Notes: generated from the sequence alone by a model not told the origin. 64,000 bases of DNA from Bacillus methanolicus (GCF_028888695.1 NZ_PNFF01000002.1:124001-188000), one strand, 5' to 3'; shown: positions 9,788-17,901, counted from the first letter of the stretch. Numbers and translations: made by a program.

Positions 9788-10150
9788 TTAAATTTTTTTG
9801 TCAACGACAAGTCCAAGAAATTCGGTCATCGCTGCGTAAATATCGAGCAGCTTTTTTGACGGAATTTCTTTAATCACTTCGTGAGTGCGGTCATCGACAA
9901 CCGTTACATAGTATTCGTTTAATTTTTCGTGGAGTTCGAATTTTATTGAAGTTTGGGAAGGCTGCAAAAATTCATTCAATCCTTTGACAATCTTTTCAAC
10001 TTCATCTTTATTTTGATCTAGATTCTTATTCAAACTCTGTTCGTCCTGAACAGTATTAACCAACTTAGTTTGAAGCTGCGTATCCGATTTTTCAAAGGAT
10101 GAGGTTCTAGCTGAATAGGAAACGCCTTGCGAAGATATCCGTTCGATCAT
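9788..10150 (-). CDS. flaG: FlaG family flagellar protein
   Basis: 120 residues, with the conserved FlaG C-terminal half (KFELHEKLNEYYVTVVDD and DYxxP-like end IPSKKLLDIYAAM). The N-terminal half is low complexity. Function is not firmly known; in other bacteria FlaG affects filament length. It is first in the flaG-fliD-fliS-fliT operon, behind a sigma-D-like promoter, with an AGGAGG ribosome site. Confidence 0.92.
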   Translation of the reverse strand: MIERISSQGVSYSARTSSFEKSDTQLQTKLVNTVQDEQSLNKNLDQNKDEVEKIVKGLNEFLQPSQTSIKFELHEKLNEYYVTVVDDRTHEVIKEIPSKKLLDIYAAMTEFLGLVVDKKI

Positions 10151-10185
10151 TGCTGATCCTCCTATTCTTCTTACATCTATTTAAT

Positions 10186-10211
10186 ATATCGGTTGGAAAT
10201 ATTGAGTCTTA
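10186..10211 (-). promoter_or_regulatory. Sigma-D-type promoter of flaG-fliD-fliS-fliT
   Basis: On the minus strand TAAG (10208-10211), 14 bases, then ACCGATAT (10186-10193). This fits the motility sigma-factor consensus TAAA-N14-16-GCCGATAT with two mismatches. Confidence 0.65.
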
Positions 10212-10372
10212 ATAGAAATGTAGAATAAACATTTTTGGAAAGTTTCATATATCCACATTAAAACTTTTTTACCCAGCTACAGTTCTTTGATTTTATGCAT
10301 AATTTACTCATCCAAAAATTTGAAAACTCTTATATTTTAAAGTATCTAAATCTTCAACCCCAACACTCCTCT

Positions 10373-10406
10373 CAAAATAAAAAAACTTCTCTTCGAAGTG
10401 AGAAGC
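10373..10406 (-). terminator. Terminator of the small cysteine-motif gene
   Basis: Arms CTTCTC and GAGAAG with an 8-base loop are followed on the minus strand by TTTTTTTATTTT. It lies about 70 bases past the stop at 10479. The 280 bases between flaG and 10479 hold nothing else except the repeated octamer ATGTACAT (about 10426-10443). Confidence 0.75.
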
Positions 10407-10478
10407 CTAAATTTGATTAACAATATGTACATGTATGTACATCATTACTATATATGCTTTTTTTGTTGTAAAGACAAA

Positions 10479-10694
10479 TTACCTATCAACAGGTTTTTGC
10501 CCTGTTCCATTACATACTCCACACTTCTTTTTGGAGCCTAAATATTTCCTAGTTACATATCCAAATGCTTCATAATATGAAAACTGACCACCATCAAACA
10601 ACTTATCAATCTCTTCATCTACTCTTTGGTACTCAGAAAAATTTGGGTCAAGAATGTATCCATTAAAGCAATTAGGACATTTTTTAGAATTCAA
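10479..10694 (-). CDS. Small zinc-ribbon-like protein
   Basis: A 71-residue protein with two cysteine pairs, CPNC near the N terminus and CGVCNGTG near the C terminus. The second resembles the CxxCxGxG repeats of DnaJ. I chose the TTG at 10694 because AAAGGGAG lies 8 bases before it; the ATG at 10727 has no ribosome site. I do not recognise the family. It lies between flaG and the flagellin remnants, a spot where B. subtilis has no gene, so it may have come in with the flagellin rearrangement. Confidence 0.6.
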   Translation of the reverse strand: MNSKKCPNCFNGYILDPNFSEYQRVDEEIDKLFDGGQFSYYEAFGYVTRKYLGSKKKCGVCNGTGQKPVDR

Positions 10695-10764
10695 AATATT
10701 TACTCCCTTTTGATATATTTTATTCATAGCATATTAGTCACAAGTAATTATGATATTAATAAAA

Positions 10765-10796
10765 GAGAGACCCCAGTAAAACTAGAGTCCCTTTCC
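10765..10796 (-). terminator. Terminator after the orphan flagellin 3' exon
   Basis: On the minus strand GGGACTCT pairs with GGGGTCTC over 8 positions including three G-T pairs, followed by TCTTTTATT. It lies directly after the stop codon of the flagellin remnant, where a functional flagellin terminator would be. Confidence 0.6.
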
Positions 10797-10808
10797 AGTA
10801 TTCTAAAA

Positions 10809-10853
10809 TTAACGAAGAAGTTGAAGAACTCCTTGTGGTTGTTGGTTGGCTTG
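10809..10853 (-). pseudogene. Orphan flagellin 3' exon (14 codons)
   Basis: Reads [14 protein letters not shown] then stop, the exact C terminus expected of a Bacillus flagellin. It differs slightly from the tail of hag ([14 protein letters not shown]) and uses different codons. It is preceded by the 3' half of a group I intron, not by flagellin sequence. It is the last exon of a lost, tandem flagellin gene whose intron sat between MLA and QAN. Confidence 0.85.
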
Positions 10854-11047
10854 CTTTGCCGCTGTACCTTTCGGTGACAGAATAGACTATATCTTCATCC
10901 TTAAGATTTCCTTAAGGAGCCGGGCACTTCGAACAGCTTGCGCTGCCCTACGAGATTCATAGTCATAGCAATTGCCTTAGACCGTATTCTCTAGTCGTTG
11001 AACCTTCTCCACCCTTTCGGGACAGGAGCTTGGCTGCTGATTATCCA
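10854..11047 (-). ncRNA. Group I intron remnant, 5' truncated (intron 3)
   Basis: On the minus strand the core elements follow in order: Q-like ATCAGCAGCCAAGC (about 11030-11043), R-like GTTCAACGACTAGA (about 10988-11001) and S-like AAGATATAGTC (about 10887-10897). The GACTA/TAGTC pairing of P7 is intact. The intron ends in G directly before the orphan exon, as group I introns do. No P element or 5' splice region is visible, because a separate gene ends at 11059. It should therefore be unable to splice. Its Q-R segment is nearly identical to that of intron 2. Confidence 0.85.
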
Positions 11048-11058
11048 TTGTATCATCA

Positions 11059-11337
11059 TCAATTTTCAAGACTTTGTAAATGTAGCAAAGCTTTCTCAAG
11101 TGACTCTGAAAATTTCATCCCTCCCAAAAACAAGCTTCCACCTCTATGTTCCAAAATTGCTGTTTCAATTTCAATACGCAAGTCCACTGAAAGTTCGTTA
11201 ATTTCTTCATCTGTTTTATCTTTTACATCGTCATAAGTAAGGATTTTACTATAGTATACCTCTTCATTTTCTACTCCTGCTTCTAGTTTTAATCTACCAT
11301 CTTGAATAAATTTATAGCTAATATAACCACTTGACAT
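11059..11337 (-). CDS. Hypothetical protein beside hag
   Basis: A 92-residue, acidic, probably cytoplasmic protein starting MSSGYISYKFIQDG. It has a strong ribosome site (TAAGGAGGAAAC) and ends in three consecutive TGA codons just before the truncated intron core. I do not recognise the family and see no endonuclease motif (no LAGLIDADG, GIY-YIG or HNH), so I do not call it an intron endonuclease. It lies between hag and the orphan flagellin exon, so it may mark the joint of the deletion that removed a second hag copy. Confidence 0.6.
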   Translation of the reverse strand: MSSGYISYKFIQDGRLKLEAGVENEEVYYSKILTYDDVKDKTDEEINELSVDLRIEIETAILEHRGGSLFLGGMKFSESLEKALLHLQSLEN

Positions 11338-11359
11338 TATGTTTCCTCCTTAGAATATC

Positions 11360-11389
11360 AGAAACCTCAGAAATAGTCCTGAGGTTTCT
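11360..11389 (-). terminator. hag terminator
   Basis: Perfect 11-bp arms AGAAACCTCAG and CTGAGGTTTCT lie 13 bases after the hag stop codon. The following T run is short. Confidence 0.75.
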
Positions 11390-11401
11390 TGTATTACAAA
11401 A

Positions 11402-13222
11402 TTATCGAAGCAGTTGAAGTACGCCTTGTGGCGCCTGATTTGCTTGAGCAAGCATAGCTTGTGCTGCTTGAGATAGAATTGAATTCTTAGTTTGTTCCAT
11501 CATTTCTTTCGCCATCGTGCGAACATTTGCTTTCACAAATGACTAGACTACATCTTCACCCTCAGCTTCACCTGTTAGGGGTCGGGCACTTCGGATTCAC
11601 AATGTTGGAACTCCATTGTTTCACCTACGGATTTCATCATCATAGCTTTTGCCTTAGATGGTCTATCCTAGTCGTTGAACCTTCTCCACTCTTTCGAGAC
11701 AGGAGCTTGGCTGCTGATTGCCCAATCTTTCTTCTTTTCAACCCTTCACGTTTACCGTTTCCAGCTCCGTTGTGGGGAAGAAAGCTCTAAGGGGTTTCCA
11801 GCAATTCACCCGATAATAATCACTAGCCGTTACCAGCCAGGACGACTGTGCTTGTCACTGCTTATGCAGCTAAAGCATAATCTACGTCACGGATACGAGA
11901 TTCAGCTGCTGTTAAGTTTTCAGCAGATGTTCCTAAGTTGTTGATTGTGTGCTCTAACCGGTTTTGGAATGCACCTAGTTTAGAACGTTCTGCTGATACA
12001 GTTTTTATTGCATGGTCAATAGTAGATATTGCAGCAGTTGCACGGTCTGATGTAGAAATGTCTACATTGTTAATGTGTAATGCCTTTGTGTCCATAGCAT
12101 TAACATCAACACTTAAGGTTTGGTTTGAATTTGAACCAATTTGGAAAGTCAATGCTTTACTTTGAGCGGCAGTAGTATTTTCTTCCTTACGAGTAACTAG
12201 AGTGAATGAATCTCCTACTTTAACACTAGTAGAGTCAATTTCTACATCAATACCTGCGCCTACAGTAATTGAATCAGTAGTGCTTCCACCGCTTGTTAAA
12301 CTTCCAGTAGATGTACTGCCATCTGACTCTTTTGTAATTGTATATGAATAAGTGTCTGTAGTTGCATCATATTTATCAATCTTTACAACGAATGTGTCGT
12401 CTGCTGATACTACACCAGTAGTTGTCGGATCACCATCAGCAACGTTTGCTGTTGAAATAGTTACAGAGAAAGCACCAGTTTTACTAGTGATAGTTGCCTC
12501 TTCATCTTTCCAAGCTTTAGAAGCAAGATCTCCATTTAAAAGCTTCTTTGTATTAAACTCTGTATTATTAGCGATTCGGTCTATCTCATCTTTTAATTGT
12601 TGAACTTCTTTTTGAAGCTCTGAACGGTCATCAGCAGTGTTAGTATCGCTAGTAGATTGTACGGCTAATTCACGCATACGTTGAAGAATAGCATGAGTTT
12701 CGTTTAGAGCACCTTCAGCTGTTTGAATTAATGAAATCAATAATGTTATCGCAGTGGCTTTTTATCCTCTGCTTCTTTATGTTTCCATAAAGTTCAGGTC
12801 ATATCTTCACCCTTTTTCAGGGTGCTCCGCGCTCGTGGGTGGGTTATTGGTACGGCTCCTCACCACCTGACCGTCACACCTTCCTAACTACTAGTTGCCG
12901 ATTCATTAGGCTTGGCTCGGTATTGCCCACCAACCACTTATCGCTGGTTTGGGGTTCTACCGAATTCACGGAGTTTTCAACTAAACATTACTGTTTAGTG
13001 CGGCATTTCTCATTTACCGTCTTGTGCGTTACGAGAGGCTTGCTCTAAACCACGAATTTGTCCACGCATTTTCTCAGAAATTGCTAGACCTGCCGCATCG
13101 TCGCCTGCACGGTTAATGCGAAGACCTGAAGATAATTTTTCCATTGATTTGCTTTGTGCGTTTGATGCACCTGTTAACTGACGATACGTGTTAAGTGCTG
13201 CAATGTTGTGATTAATTCTCAT
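11402..13222 (-). CDS. hag: Flagellin, three exons split by two group I introns
   Basis: The filament subunit. Exon 1 (13016-13222, 69 codons) starts [16 protein letters not shown] and ends RNAQDG. Exon 2 (11880-12737, 286 codons) starts ISLIQTAEG and ends RIRDVD. Exon 3 (11402-11515, 37 codons) reads [11 protein letters not shown] to [11 protein letters not shown]. Joined, they give an in-frame 392-residue flagellin with both conserved ends. The exon 1/2 boundaries are supported by P1 and P10 pairings. The exon 2/3 joint is less sure: RIRDVD/MAKEMM fits other Bacillus flagellins, but DVDY/AKEMM is also in frame. The leader carries an AAGGAGG site, a CsrA-type hairpin and a sigma-D promoter. 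A second flagellin gene lies at 18.5-20.3 kb. Confidence 0.9.
11516..11879 (-). ncRNA. Group I intron 2 in hag
   Basis: About 364 nt, with all four conserved elements in order on the minus strand: P AATTGCTGGAAACCCC (near 11789-11805), Q ATCAGCAGCCAAGC (near 11706-11719), R GTTCAACGACTAG (near 11669-11681) and S AAGATGTAGTC (near 11547-11557). GACTA/TAGTC form P7. It ends in G before ATGGCGAAAG. I could not find a convincing P1 with a U-G pair, so the 5' boundary may lie anywhere in 11865-11880. No open reading frame for an endonuclease is present. Confidence 0.88.
12738..13015 (-). ncRNA. Group I intron 1 in hag
   Basis: 278 nt. The 5' splice site follows GACGGT; P1 is CGGU paired with GCCG downstream, with the diagnostic U-G pair. 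The GAAAT just before GCCG pairs with ATTTC at the start of exon 2 (P10). The last intron base is G. Core elements: P-like GAATTCGGTAGAACCCC, Q-like CAATACCGAGCCAAGCC, R with GGTCA and S AAGATATGACC; GGTCA/TGACC form P7. No endonuclease ORF. Its core sequence differs clearly from introns 2 and 3. Confidence 0.92.
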
Positions 13223-13246
13223 TTTCTTTTCCTCCTTGAATTTTTC

Positions 13247-13264
13247 GTTCACATCCATGTGAAC
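13247..13264 (-). promoter_or_regulatory. CsrA-type binding hairpin in the hag leader
   Basis: GTTCACATGGATGTGAAC forms a perfect 7-bp stem with GGA exposed in the TGGA loop, and ACATGGATGT matches the CsrA consensus. It lies 25 bases upstream of the hag start; the ribosome site AAGGAGGA supplies a second GGA. In B. subtilis CsrA represses hag translation through such a pair of sites and FliW relieves it; csrA and fliW are the next genes upstream here. Confidence 0.75.
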
Positions 13265-13319
13265 TATTATTGTTTGAGTATCATAGGTCGGCCGCCCCAT
13301 GTTCCTCATTACACTTTTA

Positions 13320-13345
13320 ATATCGACTCATATTGTTAATATTTA
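13320..13345 (-). promoter_or_regulatory. Sigma-D-type promoter of hag
   Basis: TAAA (13342-13345), 14 bases, then GTCGATAT (13320-13327) on the minus strand, about 100 bases before the start codon. This matches the motility promoter consensus with one mismatch, and is almost identical to the promoter of the second flagellin module at 20.8 kb. Confidence 0.8.
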
Positions 13346-13423
13346 ATAGTTTCATTGAAAAATTTTTAAAACCAAGGGAGTTTCAGCCAAAAACAAAAAG
13401 AGCTCCATTTCGGAGCTCCCGTG

Positions 13424-13651
13424 TCAATCGTTATTCGCCTTTGAAAGAATTGAGAACAAGTCTGAAATTCCCTTTGAGGCACTTTCGTTTTCTTTTTGGA
13501 TTTCCAAATAAATTTCTTTCCGGTGAATTTCAATGTTTTTTGGGGCGGTGATGCCGATTTTGATTTGATCGCCTTTAATGGAAAGAACGGTGATTTCGAT
13601 GTCATCACCGATCTGAATCGCTTCACCAGTTTTTCTTGTTAGGACCAGCAT
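13424..13651 (-). CDS. csrA: Translational regulator CsrA
   Basis: A 75-residue RNA-binding protein starting [17 protein letters not shown], with the conserved [19 protein letters not shown] stretch. It binds GGA motifs in the hag leader and blocks translation. It has an AAGGGGTG site overlapping the fliW stop codon, so the two genes are coupled. FliW next to it is its protein antagonist. Confidence 0.97.
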   Translation of the reverse strand: MLVLTRKTGEAIQIGDDIEITVLSIKGDQIKIGITAPKNIEIHRKEIYLEIQKENESASKGISDLFSILSKANND

Positions 13652-13655
13652 TGTT

Positions 13656-14096
13656 TCACCCCTTCACTGCTTTTGCAGGCAGGATCAAGTGTTTTGTTGT
13701 ATATTGGCCATCGTTTAAGATAATTTGTTTGGCCTGCATGTTTTTAATATTCATAATAAGGGGTGCTTGCAGATTGGCTGTTGTTTTTTCAAAAGGATCT
13801 TGAACGGTTAGTATAGAGTAGACGAGTACATCTGTTTCTTTCTCAATCTTTAATTGTTCAATCGTTGTGTCATCGATTTCAAAGCTGTAATCTTTAAAAA
13901 ACACAAATGGATTGACAATAACAAATCCTAAGTATGGAGATTGGACGGATTGCAAAATGGCATAAATGTCGTTTTCCGGCAGGGGTAAAACCACAAATTT
14001 TTTCTCATCAGGGAATCCCGGTATCCCCTTTTCGAATGTCCATATGTCCTGCTCGGAAATTTCCACTTCACCGTGATATTTTGTTTCAATTTTCAT
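13656..14096 (-). CDS. fliW: Flagellar assembly factor FliW
   Basis: A 146-residue protein that binds either flagellin or CsrA; when flagellin is exported, free FliW removes CsrA from hag mRNA. It has the family start [18 protein letters not shown] and the [15 protein letters not shown] block. It lies directly upstream of csrA and downstream of yviE, as in B. subtilis. Confidence 0.96.
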   Translation of the reverse strand: MKIETKYHGEVEISEQDIWTFEKGIPGFPDEKKFVVLPLPENDIYAILQSVQSPYLGFVIVNPFVFFKDYSFEIDDTTIEQLKIEKETDVLVYSILTVQDPFEKTTANLQAPLIMNIKNMQAKQIILNDGQYTTKHLILPAKAVKG

Positions 14097-14134
14097 AGGT
14101 CACGATCCTTTTCTTAAATTCCTTGTATTTGACT

Positions 14135-14698
14135 TTACACCGTTAAATTGATGAAATCAATGTTTAATTGGGCATGCTGTTTCAGTCTTGTCACCACTTC
14201 GCCTTCTTTATAATCGATGATCGGCTTTTGCGGTCTTGTAAGATTGATCACTTTTTTCGGTTCCGCTTGAATGAAAAGCTGGCCCGGCTGGAAGTTTATT
14301 TTGACGCTAAATGGCGGAGGCACGAAACCGATATTGTAGTCATAATTAAGGAGTTTGCTGTTTCGGTCTGCTTGATCGGCGATGGCGCTGCCTCCATTTT
14401 CGATTCTCATTAATTCATCGCCTTCAGAGGAAATACGTGCAATACCATTCAGTAAATCTTGGTATCCTTTTTGGGCATTTTCTTCAATCCGGCGGAAAAT
14501 GTGTTTCATGTCCATAGACTCCCATGCCATTGTTTGATCGATCGTCAATTGTCCAGGTGTTCTTTGTATAATCATTTCGGCCTGCGGCTGCTGAAGATCA
14601 AGCTGTGCAGGCGGCTGTTCAATAAACTGCTGGGGTGGTGTTCTCGATATTTCAATTTGAGCAAAGCTTGACTGCATCCTAATTTGCGGTAATTGCAT
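14135..14698 (-). CDS. yviE: YviE-like flagellar operon protein (DUF6470)
   Basis: About 187 residues starting MQLPQIRMQSSFAQIEI, rich in Gln and Pro in the first third, with repeated xxTPxQxxIxQ-like blocks. The start at 14698 follows GAGGTGATACAC; a longer frame to 14734 has no ribosome site. Its function is unknown; position between flgL and fliW is conserved. A terminator hairpin separates it from flgL. Confidence 0.85.
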   Translation of the reverse strand: MQLPQIRMQSSFAQIEISRTPPQQFIEQPPAQLDLQQPQAEMIIQRTPGQLTIDQTMAWESMDMKHIFRRIEENAQKGYQDLLNGIARISSEGDELMRIENGGSAIADQADRNSKLLNYDYNIGFVPPPFSVKINFQPGQLFIQAEPKKVINLTRPQKPIIDYKEGEVVTRLKQHAQLNIDFINLTV

Positions 14699-14777
14699 GT
14701 GTATCACCTCTCTATTAAGTGAAGCTTCCCCCACTTATATTATTTTTCTTCCAATAGAGGACGGGCTAATCCGGGAT

Positions 14778-14809
14778 AAAAAAAGCTATCTTACTAGATA
14801 GCTTTTTTA
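14778..14809 (-). terminator. Terminator at the end of flgL
   Basis: AAAAAAGCTATCT and AGATAGCTTTTTT are perfect arms with a 4-base loop, overlapping the flgL stop. This is a strong intrinsic terminator, so yviE-fliW-csrA probably also has its own promoter or depends on read-through. Confidence 0.85.
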
Positions 14810-15691
14810 CCTTAAAAAGTCCATTAATGTCGGCTGTATAATACGCGCTCCTACAGAAAGGGCAGCACGATGTACGCTTTCTTGTGCCAACAGTTCCGTT
14901 ACGACCTTTTCAAAATCAATATCTTCATTATCAGAAAGAACCTTTTGTGAAATAATCTCCTGCTGATCGATCCGCGCCTCCATAAGCTCGACACGATTTG
15001 CACGGGCTCCTAAGTCGGAACGTGCATTTAATACATTGGTTAAGTTAGTATCAATTTTATCGAGAAAAAGATTTAATGTTTTTCCGTCCGTATTAGGATT
15101 CTCTAACGCTATTGTTAATCCTTCTATATCTTTAAATAGATCTTCATTAAACACTTCTTGAGGATTGACATTAACAGAAATATAAACCCCTTTTGCCAAT
15201 TCAATTTGCACTGGATTGCTGTTGGCAGAAACTTTTATTGGAATTGTATCTGCATCAACAGGCTTGTTTAGTGTATCAGTGCCATTAAATATGTACTTGT
15301 CTCCGACTTTTGTATTGGCAATTTCCACCAAGTGCTCTTTTAATTGGGCAATTTCTTTGCTGATGGATTCTCTTTGCGATTCATCATACGTATCGTTGCT
15401 AGCTTGAACGACCAGCTCACGAATTCGCTGCAAAGCCTGTCCTGCTTTATCAAGTGCGGCATCCGAGTTTTCGATCCAGTTATACGCCTCGGAAAAATTT
15501 CGTTTATATTGCTGCACTTCTTGCAAATTCCGCCGATAATTGATACCCTTCATTGCTACAACAGGATCATCGGATGGACGGGTAATTTTTTTCTGGCTTG
15601 AAATTTGATCTTGATATTTTGCTAATCTTTCATAACTTGAGCTTAAATTTCGAAGCATATTATTAGAAAGCATTGATTGGGTAACGCGCAT
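14807..15691 (-). CDS. flgL: Hook-filament junction protein FlgL
   Basis: 294 residues with flagellin-like ends: MRVTQSMLSNNMLRNLSSSY at the start and a C terminus ending RAALSVGARIIQPTLMDFL. It forms the second junction layer between hook and filament. It follows flgK by 15 bases and is the last gene before a strong terminator. Confidence 0.95.
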   Translation of the reverse strand: MRVTQSMLSNNMLRNLSSSYERLAKYQDQISSQKKITRPSDDPVVAMKGINYRRNLQEVQQYKRNFSEAYNWIENSDAALDKAGQALQRIRELVVQASNDTYDESQRESISKEIAQLKEHLVEIANTKVGDKYIFNGTDTLNKPVDADTIPIKVSANSNPVQIELAKGVYISVNVNPQEVFNEDLFKDIEGLTIALENPNTDGKTLNLFLDKIDTNLTNVLNARSDLGARANRVELMEARIDQQEIISQKVLSDNEDIDFEKVVTELLAQESVHRAALSVGARIIQPTLMDFLR

Positions 15692-15706
15692 GTTTATTCA
15701 CCTGTC

Positions 15707-17374
15707 CTATCTTCCAACTACACCCATGCCGTTAATAATTTTATCAAGCATTTCATCAATCACTGTGATTTGCCGTGCTGCGGCATTGTAGGCGTGCTGA
15801 AATTTTATTAAGTTCGTCATTTCCTCATCAAGAGAAACAGAACTGACTGATTTACGTTTTTCATCAACAGATTGGCTTAAGACTAAACTATTATTCGAAA
15901 GGCGGTTCGCCTGCAGTGAATCTACACCAAGCCGGCCAATCATTCCTTCGTAGAAAGAGTTGATCGTACCGTTGCTGATCGCACTTAATTTAGTTAAATC
16001 TATGTTTGAAAGCCCTTCTAATTTTTGATTTGCATTAGTAAGAATCATGCTCGCTATATTGGCTAAGTTGATCGCATTCTTTCCATCTCCGGCATCAACG
16101 CTGACAATATTCCCGTTTGCATCCATTGTGGCCTTCGTTGATGCGGCGATGTCGCTTGGCTTTAAATCTCCGAGCAAAATATCTTTTGCTGCTCCTTTAT
16201 ATTTTTCTTTATCCGTAAAATCAACTGTTGATCCGTTAGCAAGTTTAAAAAACTCTTTTGAACCTTGTTCTCCGTTTAAATTAAATCCTTTTGAATGAAT
16301 ATCATTAAAAATATTCGCAAATGTGTAAGCGAGTCTATCAAGATTATCAAGCATATCCGGGTAAACCCCTTTAATGCTCTTTGTTCCGTCTGGATTTGTC
16401 GTCTCATATCCGTAAGATTCAATTAATCCGCGCAATTTCCCCGGAGAAAAAACAACTTTGCTATTTGAATCAACAATACTGATCGAAGTACTTGCTGTTT
16501 TCCCTTCAGAATCAAAAACAGTTATTTCTTTAATTGCATTTGGAACATCATATGAAAGTCCATTATTCCCGGTAAATCCAAGCTGCATATAATCAGATCC
16601 GGTTACTAAACTAATTTCACCGTCTGCACCGACTAACTTTATATTGTATTGCCCTTCAGCTATGTCCTGCGGCTTTCCGCCGGAAGGGGTTTTAACGACC
16701 TTAATATTAAGATGTTTTGATAATTCATCAACTAATTGGTCGCGCTGATCATATAAATCGTTTGGCAAATATCCATGCGGCTCCACTTTGCCGATTTGAT
16801 TGTTCAAATCACCAATTTGTTTTAGCAATGAATTGATTTCTTTAAGATTAACGCCAATTTCATTACCAAAGTCGTTTTTGATCGAGTCTAAAGAAGCGTG
16901 CAAATAATGAAATGTATCGACGACTGCTTGACCGCGCTGAAGAACCACTTGCCGTGTTCCTTCATTTTCCGGGTATGTAGACAAATCCTGCAAGGATTGC
17001 CAAAATTCACCCATGACTGCAGATAAACCATTTTCTGATGGTTCATTCATAATGTCTTCCATTTTGCTTAACGCTTCAGCACGGGACTCCCAATATCCAA
17101 GCTTATTATGTTCATTTCGATATTGAATGTCTAAAAAAGATTCCCGCATGCGTTGAATGGTTCCGGCTTTTACTCCCGTACCTATTTGACCCGGAATTTG
17201 CGGGCGATTCAAGGATGCAGGCGGATATGGCTCTGTTTGCGTAAAGTTGACACGCTGGCGTGAATATCCCGGTGTATTGGCATTGGCAATATTATGGCCT
17301 GTCACATATAATGCACTTTGTTGTGTATACATCCCGCGCTTTGCTGTTTCCAATCCATGAAAAGTCGAAATCAT
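15707..17374 (-). CDS. flgK: Hook-filament junction protein FlgK
   Basis: 555 residues. The N-terminal rod motif (STFHGLETAKRGMYTQQSAL, then GHNIANANTPGYSRQ) and the C-terminal helix with LDEEMTNLIKFQHAYNAAARQ are intact. It forms the junction layer adjoining the hook. It lies between flgN and flgL, in the usual order. Confidence 0.97.
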   Translation of the reverse strand: MISTFHGLETAKRGMYTQQSALYVTGHNIANANTPGYSRQRVNFTQTEPYPPASLNRPQIPGQIGTGVKAGTIQRMRESFLDIQYRNEHNKLGYWESRAEALSKMEDIMNEPSENGLSAVMGEFWQSLQDLSTYPENEGTRQVVLQRGQAVVDTFHYLHASLDSIKNDFGNEIGVNLKEINSLLKQIGDLNNQIGKVEPHGYLPNDLYDQRDQLVDELSKHLNIKVVKTPSGGKPQDIAEGQYNIKLVGADGEISLVTGSDYMQLGFTGNNGLSYDVPNAIKEITVFDSEGKTASTSISIVDSNSKVVFSPGKLRGLIESYGYETTNPDGTKSIKGVYPDMLDNLDRLAYTFANIFNDIHSKGFNLNGEQGSKEFFKLANGSTVDFTDKEKYKGAAKDILLGDLKPSDIAASTKATMDANGNIVSVDAGDGKNAINLANIASMILTNANQKLEGLSNIDLTKLSAISNGTINSFYEGMIGRLGVDSLQANRLSNNSLVLSQSVDEKRKSVSSVSLDEEMTNLIKFQHAYNAAARQITVIDEMLDKIINGMGVVGR

Positions 17375-17403
17375 CGTCTTGCCTCCATTTCTGAACTTAC
17401 TAT

Positions 17404-17892
17404 TTACGCTTTTGAATCAAACAAGGACAAATTAGGCAAAGGTGGTTCTTCGTCATTGTCCTTTGAATAATTTTCCAAGTCATTTGGTAAAAAAAGATCT
17501 AAATTGAAATAAACATATTGTAAAGACTGCTCCAATAATTCTTGATTTAGTCCATTGACTGATTTTAGTTGGTCCAATTGATTGGTCAGTTTTTTTTGCA
17601 GAGAGGCTAATTTATCCTTGTCAGATTCCGGAAACAGCGGTAAACAGTCAGTCAATGTCGTTTCTTCTCGGTCCGGCAGAAGTTTTGAGAGAATTTTTTC
17701 CCGTTCTTTATCGATCATCGTGATTGCGTTTATATGTGTTTGTTCATTTTTCATTAGCAAATTTAAGGCTTCAATGTCGCCTTTCTTGATCACTTCTGTT
17801 TTTTCTAAAGCAATCTGATATAAGCTTTTGTGAAGCTTTAGCAATTTTTCCAAAATTTCTATTAACGGTTGGGCTGACAATTCATTTCCCAC
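17404..17892 (-). CDS. flgN: Flagellar chaperone FlgN
   Basis: 162-residue helical protein, chaperone for FlgK and FlgL. Its start LIEILEKLLKLHKSLYQIA and position directly before flgK identify it; sequence signatures are weak in this family. In B. subtilis flgM precedes it immediately. Here five genes of a second flagellin module intervene. Confidence 0.85.
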   Translation of the reverse strand: MGNELSAQPLIEILEKLLKLHKSLYQIALEKTEVIKKGDIEALNLLMKNEQTHINAITMIDKEREKILSKLLPDREETTLTDCLPLFPESDKDKLASLQKKLTNQLDQLKSVNGLNQELLEQSLQYVYFNLDLFLPNDLENYSKDNDEEPPLPNLSLFDSKA

Positions 17893-17901
17893 CTTCCTAT
17901 G

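Noticed and set aside
10426-10443. ATGTACAT direct repeat as an operator
   Set aside because: Only two copies of an AT-rich palindromic octamer, not near a promoter that I can identify.
11059-11337. Homing endonuclease of a group I intron
   Set aside because: No LAGLIDADG, GIY-YIG or HNH motif in the 92-residue protein, and it has its own ribosome site outside the intron core.
11402-13222. hag as a frameshifted pseudogene
   Set aside because: Both inserts carry ordered group I core elements and their removal restores the frame exactly, which decay would not do.
13366-13626. 86-codon frame overlapping csrA
   Set aside because: Out-of-frame shadow of csrA on the same strand without its own start signal.
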